From a virus, in the IMG/VR virus record IMGVR_UViG_3300035695_000001, positions 50,139 to 114,138 of that record: DNA of 64,000 bases; one strand, written 5' to 3'. The stretch's first letter is position 1; every line of letters starts with the position of its first letter. The notes below the pieces were generated by a model. It was not told the DNA's origin. It saw only the letters and a list, made by a program, of their open reading frames with translations, and made no database searches. Position numbers and translations under genes: made by a program. Positions 1 to 8,036 of the stretch are shown piece by piece.

Positions 1-228
1 GGTGACGGTGGGACCGGCCTCCTCTACCCGTGTCCTGGCCCAGGGTCGGTGTGCGAGGCCGTTGGCGGTCAGCATGGCGTCTGCGACGTCAACAACGCCT
101 GCTGCTTCGGCTGCATCGCCGACGGTCTCGTCTGCGAGCCTGGGGACACCCCGAGCGCCTGCGGCTCGGATGCGACCTGCATGACGTGCTCGGCGGGTCA
201 GCAGTGCGTCCAGGGGGTGTGCAAGTGA
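1..228 (+). CDS. Cys-rich protein, C-terminal part (start outside window)
   Basis: The frame is open from the first base to the TGA at 226-228, so the start lies outside the window. The 75 visible codons hold 12 cysteines spaced like the disulphide-rich modules of secreted myxobacterial proteins, and the end (QQCVQGVCK) matches the end of the next protein (SCVQGGCK). The stop overlaps the next start as GTGA, so the two are translationally coupled. The protein is probably exported; no enzymatic motif is visible. It could be a lysogenic-conversion gene or host flank, which the window cannot decide. Confidence 0.75.
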   Translation, partial: GDGGTGLLYPCPGPGSVCEAVGGQHGVCDVNNACCFGCIADGLVCEPGDTPSACGSDATCMTCSAGQQCVQGVCK

Positions 229-614
229 ACCGCCCCATCCTCGTGCTCTGCGCCGTCACCATGCTGCTCGTCGGAGCCTGCTCCGCTGGCGGGCTCCTCG
301 ACGTCACCACATCGTCTGGTGGCGGAGCAGGTACCGGCGGGGCTGCCGCCGACGCTGGGGCCGATGCACTCCCGTCTCCGTGCGCAGCGCAAGAGCCGAC
401 GTGCCCGACGGCTCCGCACGGGTCGGTGTGCAGGCTCATCCCTGGAGGACCCTGCGACGTCCTCGTCTGCGACCACGGCTGGAACGACTGCGATGGCAAC
501 ATCTTCCCCAACGGCTGCGAGACCAACGTCGACAGCGACCAACTCAACTGCGGCGCCTGCGACCACGCCTGTTCGCCGACGGTGGGCTCCTGCGTCCAAG
601 GGGGCTGCAAGTGA
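225..614 (+). CDS. Cys-rich lipoprotein
   Basis: Starts at GTG 225 inside the preceding stop (GTGA). The N-terminus has a short basic part, a hydrophobic stretch and the lipobox LVGAC, so lipid attachment at the cysteine and export are expected. A Gly/Ala-rich linker follows, then a Cys-rich domain containing NGCETNVDSDQLNCGAC, a pattern I know from myxobacterial surface lipoproteins. The 129 codons end with another GTGA overlap. No function beyond surface location can be given. The first and third genes have the same style, suggesting tandem duplication of a conversion module. Confidence 0.8.
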   Translation: MNRPILVLCAVTMLLVGACSAGGLLDVTTSSGGGAGTGGAAADAGADALPSPCAAQEPTCPTAPHGSVCRLIPGGPCDVLVCDHGWNDCDGNIFPNGCETNVDSDQLNCGACDHACSPTVGSCVQGGCK

Positions 615-1090
615 GCCGCGCCATCTTCGCTACGCTCACTCTTGGGCTCGTCGCCGTCGGGTGCGGCGAGTTCCCCTGCGCCGACTCGAACACCGGCGGA
701 GACACCGGCGGAGCGCGAACGTGCCAGGACGGTGGCTGCCAGATTCCGCCTGCCGTCGCCGACATGCCCCCGTGCTCGTCGCTCGCCGACTGCGCCAAGT
801 ACCTGAGCCCCGGGCCGTGCGGCACGCTGGCCTGCGACGAGAGCGGAACCCTGGGGCTGCCACCAAACCCATACGTCCCGCCTGGCTGCTACATCCGGAT
901 CACTCCGGCGTGCGAGACCACCAGCAACATCGGCGGCCCGTGCTCGGTGGACTCCGACTGCCTCCCGATCAAGTGCTACACGCCTACCTGCATGGATGGC
1001 GTGTGCGACTCGCCGCCGGAACCTGCTGGCACCCCGTGCGACGCAGCATCGGTCTGCGACGGCGTAGGGCACTGCAAGCCGCAGGGCTGA
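611..1090 (+). CDS. Cys-rich lipoprotein
   Basis: GTG 611 overlaps the previous TGA. The N-terminus (SRAIFATLTLGLVAVGC) is a lipoprotein signal with the modification cysteine at about residue 18. The rest of the 159 residues is a disulphide-type domain with repeated C-x(5-7)-C spacing, for example CSVDSDC and CDGVGHC. It is the last of three coupled genes and is convergent with the tail-fibre gene, only 7 bases away. Location is predicted from the signal; the ligand is unknown. A regulator for this trio is not visible in the window. Confidence 0.8.
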   Translation: MSRAIFATLTLGLVAVGCGEFPCADSNTGGDTGGARTCQDGGCQIPPAVADMPPCSSLADCAKYLSPGPCGTLACDESGTLGLPPNPYVPPGCYIRITPACETTSNIGGPCSVDSDCLPIKCYTPTCMDGVCDSPPEPAGTPCDAASVCDGVGHCKPQG

Positions 1091-1097
1091 CCGACCG

Positions 1098-2219
1098 CTA
1101 CGCCTCGAAGACTGCCCATCCGACTACATCCCAGAGGATGATCAGCCCGACCAACACGGTCTCGATGGTGATGGCCTTGATCGTCCCGGCCGCTGGCGGG
1201 GCAAAGGCCGCGATGAGACCGCTCGCAGAATCCTTCAAGTTCACGCTCCCCGTGTTCTTCGTCTGGTAGGTTCCGGCGGCCCCGGCCGACACCTCCGTCC
1301 CAGGAACTACGAAGGTGCAGCGGACGCCCTCGTCGATTGGCCCGCCGCCAGGGGCGCCGACGTTCGGGTCCGAGAGCGTCACGTCATACGCAGCCCCAGA
1401 GTTGTGCAGCCACACCGTGTCGTATGCGTCCGCATGGAGATTGCCGCCGGGAGCGCTGGAGATGCTCACCGTGCGGTGAACGATGCCGGGCACGCCAGAC
1501 AGATGGATCGGCCCGTTCGCCCGGAGCGCAGCACCGATCCCAGCGGGTGTCGCCTGGATCGCGTCGCCGTTGGGCGCCCCACCGAAGAACTGGCCACCAG
1601 CCCCGGACGTGGCACCGCCCGTAAAGTAGCCGCCCGCGCCGCTCCCAAACCCAGTCCCCTCGCAGCCGTTGCTGTTGCCAGCCTGGCCGAAGAAAGACCC
1701 CCCAGGGCCTGACGTCGCGCCACCGACCCCAGTGACGCCTGAACCCGTCGCGCCGCCCACACCAGCCAGTCCAGCGCCGCTACCGTGGCCTGCGCCGAGC
1801 CAGCCGTAGTTGTTCCCGCCACCAGCCGCCGCAGCACCGCCAGGGGCGTTGCTAGCGCCCGTAGCCTGGAGACCCTCTCCAGTCGTGCCACCGCCGATGA
1901 AGTGGCCCCCCCACCCGTTCGCCGCCCCACCCGTGGAGACGGTGCCGTACGCGCCGCCATCACCCGTAGCGGTGACGCCTGGACGCCCAGACCCGGTCGC
2001 AGCGGGCGCGTCGAAGTAGGTGGCGGTGAACTGAGCGTCGACCTGCCAGCGCCCGCCGCCGCTCGGGAAGGCGAGCACGGAGGCCGGCGCGAGCGCGTAC
2101 GTCCCGCCCTGCAAGCCATCCACAGCGCTGGCCATCACGACCCGCCAGGTATTGATGACCGACGCGGGGATGGTACTCACCCCGTCGATGGCGGGAACCT
2201 GGGGGGTCAAGCCGAACAT
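1098..2219 (-). CDS. Gly-rich tail-fibre-like protein
   Basis: Last gene of the leftward structural block, in the position where Mu-like phages keep tail-fibre genes. The 373 residues begin with a short globular part (NTWRVVMASAVDGLQGG), continue with a long Gly/Ala/Thr-rich middle of irregular GGATSG- and FFGGA-type units (about residues 75-230), and end in a beta-rich domain with a hydrophobic C-terminus. Low-complexity glycine shafts are typical of fibres and appendages. A receptor-binding role is inferred from position and composition. An AGGA sequence lies about 10 bases before the ATG. Confidence 0.6.
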   Translation of the reverse strand: MFGLTPQVPAIDGVSTIPASVINTWRVVMASAVDGLQGGTYALAPASVLAFPSGGGRWQVDAQFTATYFDAPAATGSGRPGVTATGDGGAYGTVSTGGAANGWGGHFIGGGTTGEGLQATGASNAPGGAAAAGGGNNYGWLGAGHGSGAGLAGVGGATGSGVTGVGGATSGPGGSFFGQAGNSNGCEGTGFGSGAGGYFTGGATSGAGGQFFGGAPNGDAIQATPAGIGAALRANGPIHLSGVPGIVHRTVSISSAPGGNLHADAYDTVWLHNSGAAYDVTLSDPNVGAPGGGPIDEGVRCTFVVPGTEVSAGAAGTYQTKNTGSVNLKDSASGLIAAFAPPAAGTIKAITIETVLVGLIILWDVVGWAVFEA

Positions 2220-2239
2220 GCTGTAGTCCTATCTGCGCG

Positions 2240-3115
2240 TCAGAAGACGTTGGGGAAAGGCGTTGGCGGCGCGAGCATCCTTGCAAACTGGTACGCGCGG
2301 TCGCTGCGCCTCGACACGTAGCAATCGACCTGCTGGAGGATCCGGTAGAGCGAGTCGGGCGTGGCCAGCCCGAGCCCCGACAGCCCGGGAAGGAGCGCAC
2401 TGATCGCTGGCGTGTTCAGGGCCAACTGGATCGTGCCCGACTTGAGCGGGTCAGGCTGCGTCACGAGGAGCGGCTGGTTGCTCCAGTAGTACGGCGTCAC
2501 GTTGTCGGGCCGCATGTACCAGCCGACCTCTCGACGAAGGCTCACCCAGAAGTCGAAGTCCGACGTGAATGGGGTCCCGTCTGCCGCGCCTCCGTTGCAG
2601 GTGATCGAGATCGGCCAGACGTTGTCGCCTGGGCTCAGTTCAGACGGGATGAGAAGCGGGCCGTTGATCCCCACCAGCCCGCCAGAGAAGACGTGGCCCC
2701 CCTGGGTCGTGAGGACCAGCGTGCTCGTCGGGTAGCCCCACCCGCTCTTCCGCAGGTTGCTGGCCCTGTCGGAGAAGGTGCCATCCGCCTGCTGGGGGCC
2801 CGGCCAGGTGGGCAGGCCGTCGAGAGCCACCAAGAGCCTGCGGACGACCCCGCCGGAGATGTAGGCGTTGGCGTAGGGGACGGGGATCGTGAAGGTGTTC
2901 GCCCCCGTCACCGTGACCTGGAAGAAGCCGTTGGCCTCCCCGGTGCCGACGATCTCCGAGATGTCGACCCAGTCGCCCGTGGTCCGCCCGTGAGCGATCG
3001 AGGTCTGGACCTGGACCAGCCCGCCAACGCTCGACGTGCCGACGACGCCCCCGCCGACAGCCGTACCTGGCTGCCGAAAGAAGGCGCGAGCCTGAGCATA
3101 TGTCGAGCAGATCAT
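2240..3115 (-). CDS. Tail protein with FCCH-like domain
   Basis: ATG 3115 overlaps the upstream TGA (ATGA), which excludes the longer open frame running upstream with Arg-rich translation. The 291 residues carry, at about 45-95, the phage-tail motif 'VGTGEANGFFQVTVTG..TFTIP' that databases label E1-FCCH-like. The same motif occurs in the gene at 5255-5998. The C-terminal half is beta-rich with many Trp and Pro residues (DFDFWVSLRREVGWYMRPDN). It lies between the baseplate genes and the fibre gene, so a baseplate-distal or fibre-adaptor role is likely. No catalytic motif is seen. Confidence 0.65.
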   Translation of the reverse strand: MICSTYAQARAFFRQPGTAVGGGVVGTSSVGGLVQVQTSIAHGRTTGDWVDISEIVGTGEANGFFQVTVTGANTFTIPVPYANAYISGGVVRRLLVALDGLPTWPGPQQADGTFSDRASNLRKSGWGYPTSTLVLTTQGGHVFSGGLVGINGPLLIPSELSPGDNVWPISITCNGGAADGTPFTSDFDFWVSLRREVGWYMRPDNVTPYYWSNQPLLVTQPDPLKSGTIQLALNTPAISALLPGLSGLGLATPDSLYRILQQVDCYVSRRSDRAYQFARMLAPPTPFPNVF

Positions 3116-3906
3116 GCGGCTGCGTCGGTCGGCTTCGCGTCGGGATCCGGGTTGATGACGGTGGACGGCGGCACGGTCTGCTGAGCGCCCCACACCTCGG
3201 CGATGCAGGCGGCGCATGGCCGGCACACCGGGACGGGCTTCGTGACGTTGTGGGCCAGCGAGACGGGCACGGTCGTCGACCCCTTGCCGGGCGGGTCGAC
3301 CTTCGTGGCCACGCACCGCGAGCAGAGCGCCCCCTCGACGACGGGGGACTTGGCCTCCCGATCGTCTGGCGAGAGCGACATCCACTCGGCCAGCGTCAGC
3401 GGCGGGGCCTCCGGAGCGGCGATGAGAGCGATGGGCGCGTCCACGACGCGGAGCACACGCACGTCTGGCACGTCGCGGTGGTCGGTCGAGTTGACGGCGA
3501 ACGCCCAGAGGCTCTCTCCGTTCGTCACCCCGGCAGCCTTGATCCCGGCGTCGAGTTGCTGGCGTGTGAGGCCGAACATCTGGCCGTACTGCTCCAACCG
3601 GAGCGCGATCACGGCGGGCGCGGTCATGCACCTCGACGCGCCTGGCCAGCGGTCCTCGATGATCCTGCTCCCGACCGGATCGTCCGGCGTGGCGATGAGC
3701 AGGATCGGGTCGGCGCCGGTGCGATCGATGTGCTCCGCGCGTCGGGCCATGGCGACGGCGAACGCCTCGCGGGCCGCACCGATGAGCCGCCCCTCGGGCC
3801 CCCTCGGCGTCTGCGGGACCGTCGATGGGTCCAGTACGAAAGCTCCGCCTGGGTTCGAGAAGGTGAGGAGCGTGGTGTGGGTCTTGGGGTCGTCCATGCC
3901 GGTCAT
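3112..3906 (-). CDS. Hypothetical protein with C-terminal Cys pairs
   Basis: The 264-residue product has no family I recognise. The N-terminal two thirds look globular (PDDPVGSRIIEDRWPG). Near residues 215-245 there are CSRC and CRPCAAC pairs, which could form a zinc ribbon. GAGG lies about five bases before ATG 3906 and supports that start over the internal ATG three codons later. It sits directly after an endonuclease gene and overlaps the next tail gene by ATGA. It may be a late accessory protein or a fibre-assembly factor. Confidence 0.6.
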   Translation of the reverse strand: MTGMDDPKTHTTLLTFSNPGGAFVLDPSTVPQTPRGPEGRLIGAAREAFAVAMARRAEHIDRTGADPILLIATPDDPVGSRIIEDRWPGASRCMTAPAVIALRLEQYGQMFGLTRQQLDAGIKAAGVTNGESLWAFAVNSTDHRDVPDVRVLRVVDAPIALIAAPEAPPLTLAEWMSLSPDDREAKSPVVEGALCSRCVATKVDPPGKGSTTVPVSLAHNVTKPVPVCRPCAACIAEVWGAQQTVPPSTVINPDPDAKPTDAAA

Positions 3907-3912
3907 GCTACC

Positions 3913-4587
3913 TCAGTGGACTCCGGGGAGCGTAGGCTGCTCGACGACCTTATTGGCCTTGGGCTTCTTCGGCTTGCGCTTTAGCGTCGACGGAGGCTCC
4001 GCGCCGTGGAGCACGGACCATTTCTCGACGTAGTCCGCCGCAGCGCGAAGGACCATAGAGTCGTCGCGCATGGCCCCGACGCCGAAGTTGCACAGGTGAC
4101 ACAGGAGCGCTCGCACCTTGCCAGTTACGTGGTCATGGTCGACAGACAGTCGTCCCTTGCTTCTTTTGTTTTGGCACGGCTTATGGCAAATCGCGCACAC
4201 GCCGTTCTGTGCGACGACCATCGCGTCATACTGCTCTGCGGTGAGGCCAAATTTACGACGGAGATGGCCGGCGCGAGCTGTCGCAGTATACGCTTCTTTC
4301 CTATCGTTCCTGTTCTTTGCCGACTTCTCGGCCTGCTTCTTCCTGAATTCGGCCAGTTCTTGTTCAGACATTCGCGCGATACGCGCTTCGCGACACTTCC
4401 TTTGTCTCTCTGGGCTCTGTGAACGACGCTTCGCGTCGGCGGTCCTCCCGTGGGACAGAACCTTGTCCTTGTTACGGCCGCGCCACTCTTTTGTGGAATC
4501 CTGGATGGCCTGGTACCTTGCCGGGTCCGCTTGTGCTGTTCGCCGTCGCTGTTTCCCTGACTTAGACAGTTCGTTGAATGGTTTCAT
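3913..4587 (-). CDS. Recombination endonuclease VII-like (HNH) nuclease
   Basis: A 224-residue protein with a very basic N-terminal half (Lys/Arg-rich, about 1-110) and an endonuclease VII-type His-Cys/HNH module: C131-x2-C134, VDHDHVTG at 149-156, and C163-x2-C166-N167. T4 endonuclease VII resolves branched DNA; related stand-alone HNH proteins act as homing nucleases. Its DNA is visibly less GC-rich than its neighbours, and it interrupts the baseplate-to-fibre gene order, so recent acquisition is likely. It could resolve DNA before packaging or simply be a selfish insertion. Confidence 0.85.
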   Translation of the reverse strand: MKPFNELSKSGKQRRRTAQADPARYQAIQDSTKEWRGRNKDKVLSHGRTADAKRRSQSPERQRKCREARIARMSEQELAEFRKKQAEKSAKNRNDRKEAYTATARAGHLRRKFGLTAEQYDAMVVAQNGVCAICHKPCQNKRSKGRLSVDHDHVTGKVRALLCHLCNFGVGAMRDDSMVLRAAADYVEKWSVLHGAEPPSTLKRKPKKPKANKVVEQPTLPGVH

Positions 4588-4612
4588 TGTCCGATGGTAC
4601 CACGGCGTACGG

Positions 4613-5251
4613 TCAAATTCCAGTCAGCCCGACAGTGCCAATCCCGGCTACGAAACCACTACTAGACACGGTAATGATGGCTACGTCCCATGCCGGCAAG
4701 ACGAGTTTGAGTCTGAGACATAGCCTCCTCTTGAGGTCATCCAGAGCCGATGAGACAAGTCCAGTAGCGTTAATTTTTACGCCCAAGAGGTTCGACGTTC
4801 CGCTCCATCCGTACCCCGCGGGCCCTGGGTTCAAGCCGGGGGCGTACACGATCGGCGATGCTGCCGCCGTGAGCCCAACGAAGGCCGAGCCCGCAATGGC
4901 CTGGCACGCATCCTCGATCGCCGCCAGCGCGTTGGACGAGAGCCCAGCGAAGCACGCTGCCACGGCCCCGCGCCGGTCGTTGTCGCTCGTCCCTGGCAGG
5001 ACCGAGAGCGAGCACGCCTCCTCGAAGACGGGGAGGCTCTCCATCATCTTTGGGGGGCACAGGAGCCCCTTGAGCCGCTCGTCGCATGCCCAGACGTTGG
5101 ACAGCATGATGGCCTCGGCGTGGCACATCGCGACATGAAGCGGGTCTGTCGGGTCGAGCAGCGAAGCATCGAGCAGCGCCTGCTTCTCCTGCTGGACGAC
5201 GCTGGGGCCGCCGCCCAAGCGCATCGCGAGGGGTGTCCCTAGACCAGCCAT
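4613..5251 (-). CDS. Baseplate-distal tail protein (YmfQ-like position)
   Basis: A 212-residue protein located two genes downstream of baseplate J, near the position where Mu-like phages carry the YmfQ/gp48 family. The segment with MMESLPVFEEACSL and DNDRRGAVAACFAGL resembles the helical 'RR..V.A.L' part of that family, but I cannot assign it firmly. The C-terminal third is hydrophobic and beta-rich (SSGFVAGIGTVGLTGI). The first part of its DNA near 4650-4760 is AT-richer than usual, next to the inserted nuclease gene. Probably a tail component. Confidence 0.5.
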   Translation of the reverse strand: MAGLGTPLAMRLGGGPSVVQQEKQALLDASLLDPTDPLHVAMCHAEAIMLSNVWACDERLKGLLCPPKMMESLPVFEEACSLSVLPGTSDNDRRGAVAACFAGLSSNALAAIEDACQAIAGSAFVGLTAAASPIVYAPGLNPGPAGYGWSGTSNLLGVKINATGLVSSALDDLKRRLCLRLKLVLPAWDVAIITVSSSGFVAGIGTVGLTGI

Positions 5252-5254
5252 CGC

Positions 5255-5998
5255 TCAGCCCCCCACGACGAAGACGTTGGTGCCCACCGGGAGGTCGACC
5301 GGCACAGGGCGGTAGTATTCGACGCCACCCCCACCACCGTAAGCGTTGGCGAAGGTCGAGCCCTGGAGGTCGATGTGCGTGCCGTCAATCACGGTCACCT
5401 TCCACACGTTGTTGGCCTCGACGGTCCCGGTCACGTCGACCACTACCACGTAGTAGCCGGTGACCAGGTTCGCCGTCGAGGACACGGTCAGCCGGATCAG
5501 TCCGGACCCGTTGTTGGCGGCGCCGGAGATCGACAGCCCGCTCGCAGCGGCCACCATGACCGTGATCGAGACCGAGATGACGTTCCCGGCCCGCGTCGTG
5601 GTCATCGTCACTGGGAACGGCATCCCGTCGACGTAAGCGAACGACCAGCGGAAGTTGACGACCTCCAGTTGGCTGTTCGGCACGCTATTGGCCCAGATCC
5701 CAGGCCCCAGGATCGACGTCGGCAGGGCCTCCACCGTGTAGGTCCCCACCCCTGTCCTGGTGGCCACCATCCAGTTCGACGGGCCCGTTCCCCACTCGGC
5801 CGAGCCGTCTGCGGGCGTCGAAACGCCGCTGGCGACCGTCGGGAATCTGAGCCACGCGCGCCTGGTCGTGAGCGACATCTGGGCGACCGAGTCGAACGCC
5901 CGATTGACCTGCGCGGCGGATAGGTCGGTCTGGACGTTAGCGACGATCACGGCATCGCGCATTGGGATGCCGTAGGTCCCGGGGCTCTGGGCTTCCAT
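5255..5998 (-). CDS. Tail/baseplate protein with FCCH-like domain
   Basis: A 247-residue protein immediately downstream of baseplate J. The C-terminal part has the motif 'VVDVTGTVEANNVWKVTVID' followed by LQGSTFANAY, a strong match to the FCCH-like repeat seen in many phage tail proteins. A related copy is encoded at 2240-3115. The N-terminal half is a Trp-rich beta domain. A role in the baseplate periphery or as a link between baseplate and fibre is inferred from position. No enzyme motif is visible. Confidence 0.65.
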   Translation of the reverse strand: MEAQSPGTYGIPMRDAVIVANVQTDLSAAQVNRAFDSVAQMSLTTRRAWLRFPTVASGVSTPADGSAEWGTGPSNWMVATRTGVGTYTVEALPTSILGPGIWANSVPNSQLEVVNFRWSFAYVDGMPFPVTMTTTRAGNVISVSITVMVAAASGLSISGAANNGSGLIRLTVSSTANLVTGYYVVVVDVTGTVEANNVWKVTVIDGTHIDLQGSTFANAYGGGGGVEYYRPVPVDLPVGTNVFVVGG

Positions 5999-6013
5999 TG
6001 GTCGACGCTGCTC

Positions 6014-7573
6014 CTAAAGTTGCCTGAAGGCGAGGGAGCCAGAGAGCCCAGTCGCAGGGACGGCTCCGGCCAGGGTGATGACGAGTGGCGGGTCCCCAGT
6101 CGTGTCTGGGATCTGCGGCGTCGACTGCGCCGTGCTGGTCCCGGCGAGGTTGACCTGCGAGAGCGAGAAGTCCTCAATCTCAGCGTATGAGTTTGCAAGG
6201 ATCCCCAGCATTTTAGTGGTGACTCCGCTAGGCACGCCGTTGGTGATGTCGGCCGCTGGCTGCCGGCTCGCCAGCGGGAGCAATTCGGGGAGCGCCGTGA
6301 TCTCACCGGGGCCGAGTTTCTGGACCTGCGCGGCGACGTTCCGCGCGTAGGAGACGAGGTTGATCGCGCCGGCCGAGATGTAGACCCGGCACCCCGCGTT
6401 GACGATCGTCGTGAGCCATGCGGGGTAGGCCCCCTGGACCGTGATGCTGAAGTTGGGCCACGACCCAAGCACGGTCGCGATGTTGAACTCGCGCATGGTC
6501 CCCATGACGTGAGGGGTCACCGACGTGTCGAGCGTGGTCGGGTCCCAGATCCCGATGCTGGTCCCGACCACGGGGGCAGAGACCTGGCTCCCGGCCAGTG
6601 AGTGCGTCTGGATCGTGACCCCGAAGGCGATCCCGGTGACGTAGACGTCCTCCGCCGGCCACGGAGCCTGGTCTCTCCACCCGCCTCCGTTCCCTGCGCC
6701 GAGCGGGAGCGGGAGCGTCAGAGCCGCCACCACGTCTGTCGGTTGGATGGTGCAGGAGTTGACCGTGATCCGCTCCTGCCCGGGGAAGGCGGCGGCGAGG
6801 GCCCCGCGCACGACGTTCAGGGTGGGGGTGTTGAGAGTGCGGACCGGGCCGGCTTGGGTGCAGGCCACGGCGAAGGAGCCGGCCCCTCCGTTCGCGGCGT
6901 AGCAGTAGGCCGCCTCGACGGCCGCCGTGGCGTTCTCCGCGACCTCGACGACCATGGGCCAGTTGCCGCCCACGGGGGCCGCCGCGAGCCTCTGGAGGAG
7001 GCTGGCGCGGAGTTGGTCGTTCCCGTCTGCCGCGTACCCATCGGTGATCCCGCTCCCATCGACGACCCCGGTACGGGCGAGCGCCCCGATGGCCGCGCTG
7101 TCCCAGGTGAAGATCGCGCCAGCCTGGGCGTCGCCTCCTGGCCCGCCGGAGATGCAGGTGACGGGGACCGATGCGCCGGTGGCGAATGTCCCGCCCCCAG
7201 TCGCCCCAGTCGTGTACCGCTGGGCGCCGATCGTCCCTGTGAAGTTCGGAGGGATCGTGACGGTGCCGGAGCAGGTGATCGTGATCCCGCCGCTGGCGTT
7301 GCTCGCCGGACGTGGGGCGACCCCGAAGACGGCGGCCAGGGCGATGAGATCGTCCCCCGTCGCGGTGAGCGGGTTGGACTGGGCCAGGCTGATCTGGTTG
7401 TTGGCGATGGCCTGCGCCACCCGCTGCGTGATGGCGACGCCGCGGTTGTAGCAGTCGCTCCCGACCCCAGTCTCGACCGTGAGCCCGCCCGAGTAGACGT
7501 AGTAGGCGTACCGGAGCGCATCGAGGTACGTGGCGAGCAACTGGCTCGGGGTCGGGTACGCGGTCTGCACCAT
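6014..7573 (-). CDS. Baseplate J-like protein
   Basis: A 519-residue protein of the gpJ/Mu gp47 family, which forms the baseplate wedge of contractile tails. The family pattern is visible: the helical start (QLLATYLDALRYAYYVYSGG), LTATGDDLIALAAVFGVAPR near residue 75, a beta domain rich in Gly and Thr, and the 'QLRASLLQRLAAAPVGGN' stretch near 185-202 before the central domain. It lies between the spike/small baseplate genes and the FCCH protein, the expected order. The long Gly/Val-rich C-terminal half appears intact. Confidence 0.85.
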   Translation of the reverse strand: MVQTAYPTPSQLLATYLDALRYAYYVYSGGLTVETGVGSDCYNRGVAITQRVAQAIANNQISLAQSNPLTATGDDLIALAAVFGVAPRPASNASGGITITCSGTVTIPPNFTGTIGAQRYTTGATGGGTFATGASVPVTCISGGPGGDAQAGAIFTWDSAAIGALARTGVVDGSGITDGYAADGNDQLRASLLQRLAAAPVGGNWPMVVEVAENATAAVEAAYCYAANGGAGSFAVACTQAGPVRTLNTPTLNVVRGALAAAFPGQERITVNSCTIQPTDVVAALTLPLPLGAGNGGGWRDQAPWPAEDVYVTGIAFGVTIQTHSLAGSQVSAPVVGTSIGIWDPTTLDTSVTPHVMGTMREFNIATVLGSWPNFSITVQGAYPAWLTTIVNAGCRVYISAGAINLVSYARNVAAQVQKLGPGEITALPELLPLASRQPAADITNGVPSGVTTKMLGILANSYAEIEDFSLSQVNLAGTSTAQSTPQIPDTTGDPPLVITLAGAVPATGLSGSLAFRQL

Positions 7574-7575
7574 GG

Positions 7576-8019
7576 CTACAACGTCACCGTATCCGCCGCG
7601 CTGGTGCGCAGGTTGAAGAACTTGATCGAGCGGATCACGGTCTGGTGCCCGTCGTCGGTCACGGTGACGACCACGTCCTTGATCGCCCCCTCCTTGACCA
7701 TGCCTTGCAGGGCCGTGATGTACGCCTGGCGCTGTTGCTCCAGTGCCGCCGCGTAGATGATCGGGATGGGGATCTCCGCCGCCTGGCAGGTGAGGATGAC
7801 CCGCTGCGCGGTCCCGTCCATGCCCACGAGGTTCCCCGACGGGTCGACCACGTACCGGAGCGTTCGCTGGTCAGGGACAGAGCCTGGGGCCATCAGCGCG
7901 CCGGGCCCGCGGTCCTGGACGAGCAGGGCCCTCGACGCCTTCACCGATGGGGCGACGAGCGTGATCGTGCCGCCACCGGCCGGGCCTGACCCTGCGGGGA
8001 AGGAGCCTACGCCGCCCAT
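7576..8019 (-). CDS. Baseplate-associated protein
   Basis: A 147-residue gene between the spike protein and baseplate J, the place of Mu gp46 or P2 gpW (T4 gp25-like). The product is beta-rich at the start (GTITLVAPSV, LRYVVDPSGNLVGMDG) with a helix near residues 85-110 (YAAALEQQRQAYITALQG) and a final 'VVVTVTDDG' strand. I do not see a clear gp25 signature, so the assignment rests on order and size. Its stop is two bases from the baseplate J start. Confidence 0.5.
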   Translation of the reverse strand: MGGVGSFPAGSGPAGGGTITLVAPSVKASRALLVQDRGPGALMAPGSVPDQRTLRYVVDPSGNLVGMDGTAQRVILTCQAAEIPIPIIYAAALEQQRQAYITALQGMVKEGAIKDVVVTVTDDGHQTVIRSIKFFNLRTSAADTVTL

Positions 8020-8036
8020 CAGCTACACCGCTCCCT

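Noticed and set aside
89-1072. Long open frame on the - strand opposite the Cys-rich genes
   Set aside because: Arg/Ala/Gly-rich translation typical of a GC-rich shadow; the + strand frames have signal peptides, lipoboxes and coupled starts.
4650-4660. CTACTAGACACGG as a further copy of the dispersed element
   Set aside because: It matches only TAGACA, lies inside a coding region of the structural block and lacks the TGC part.
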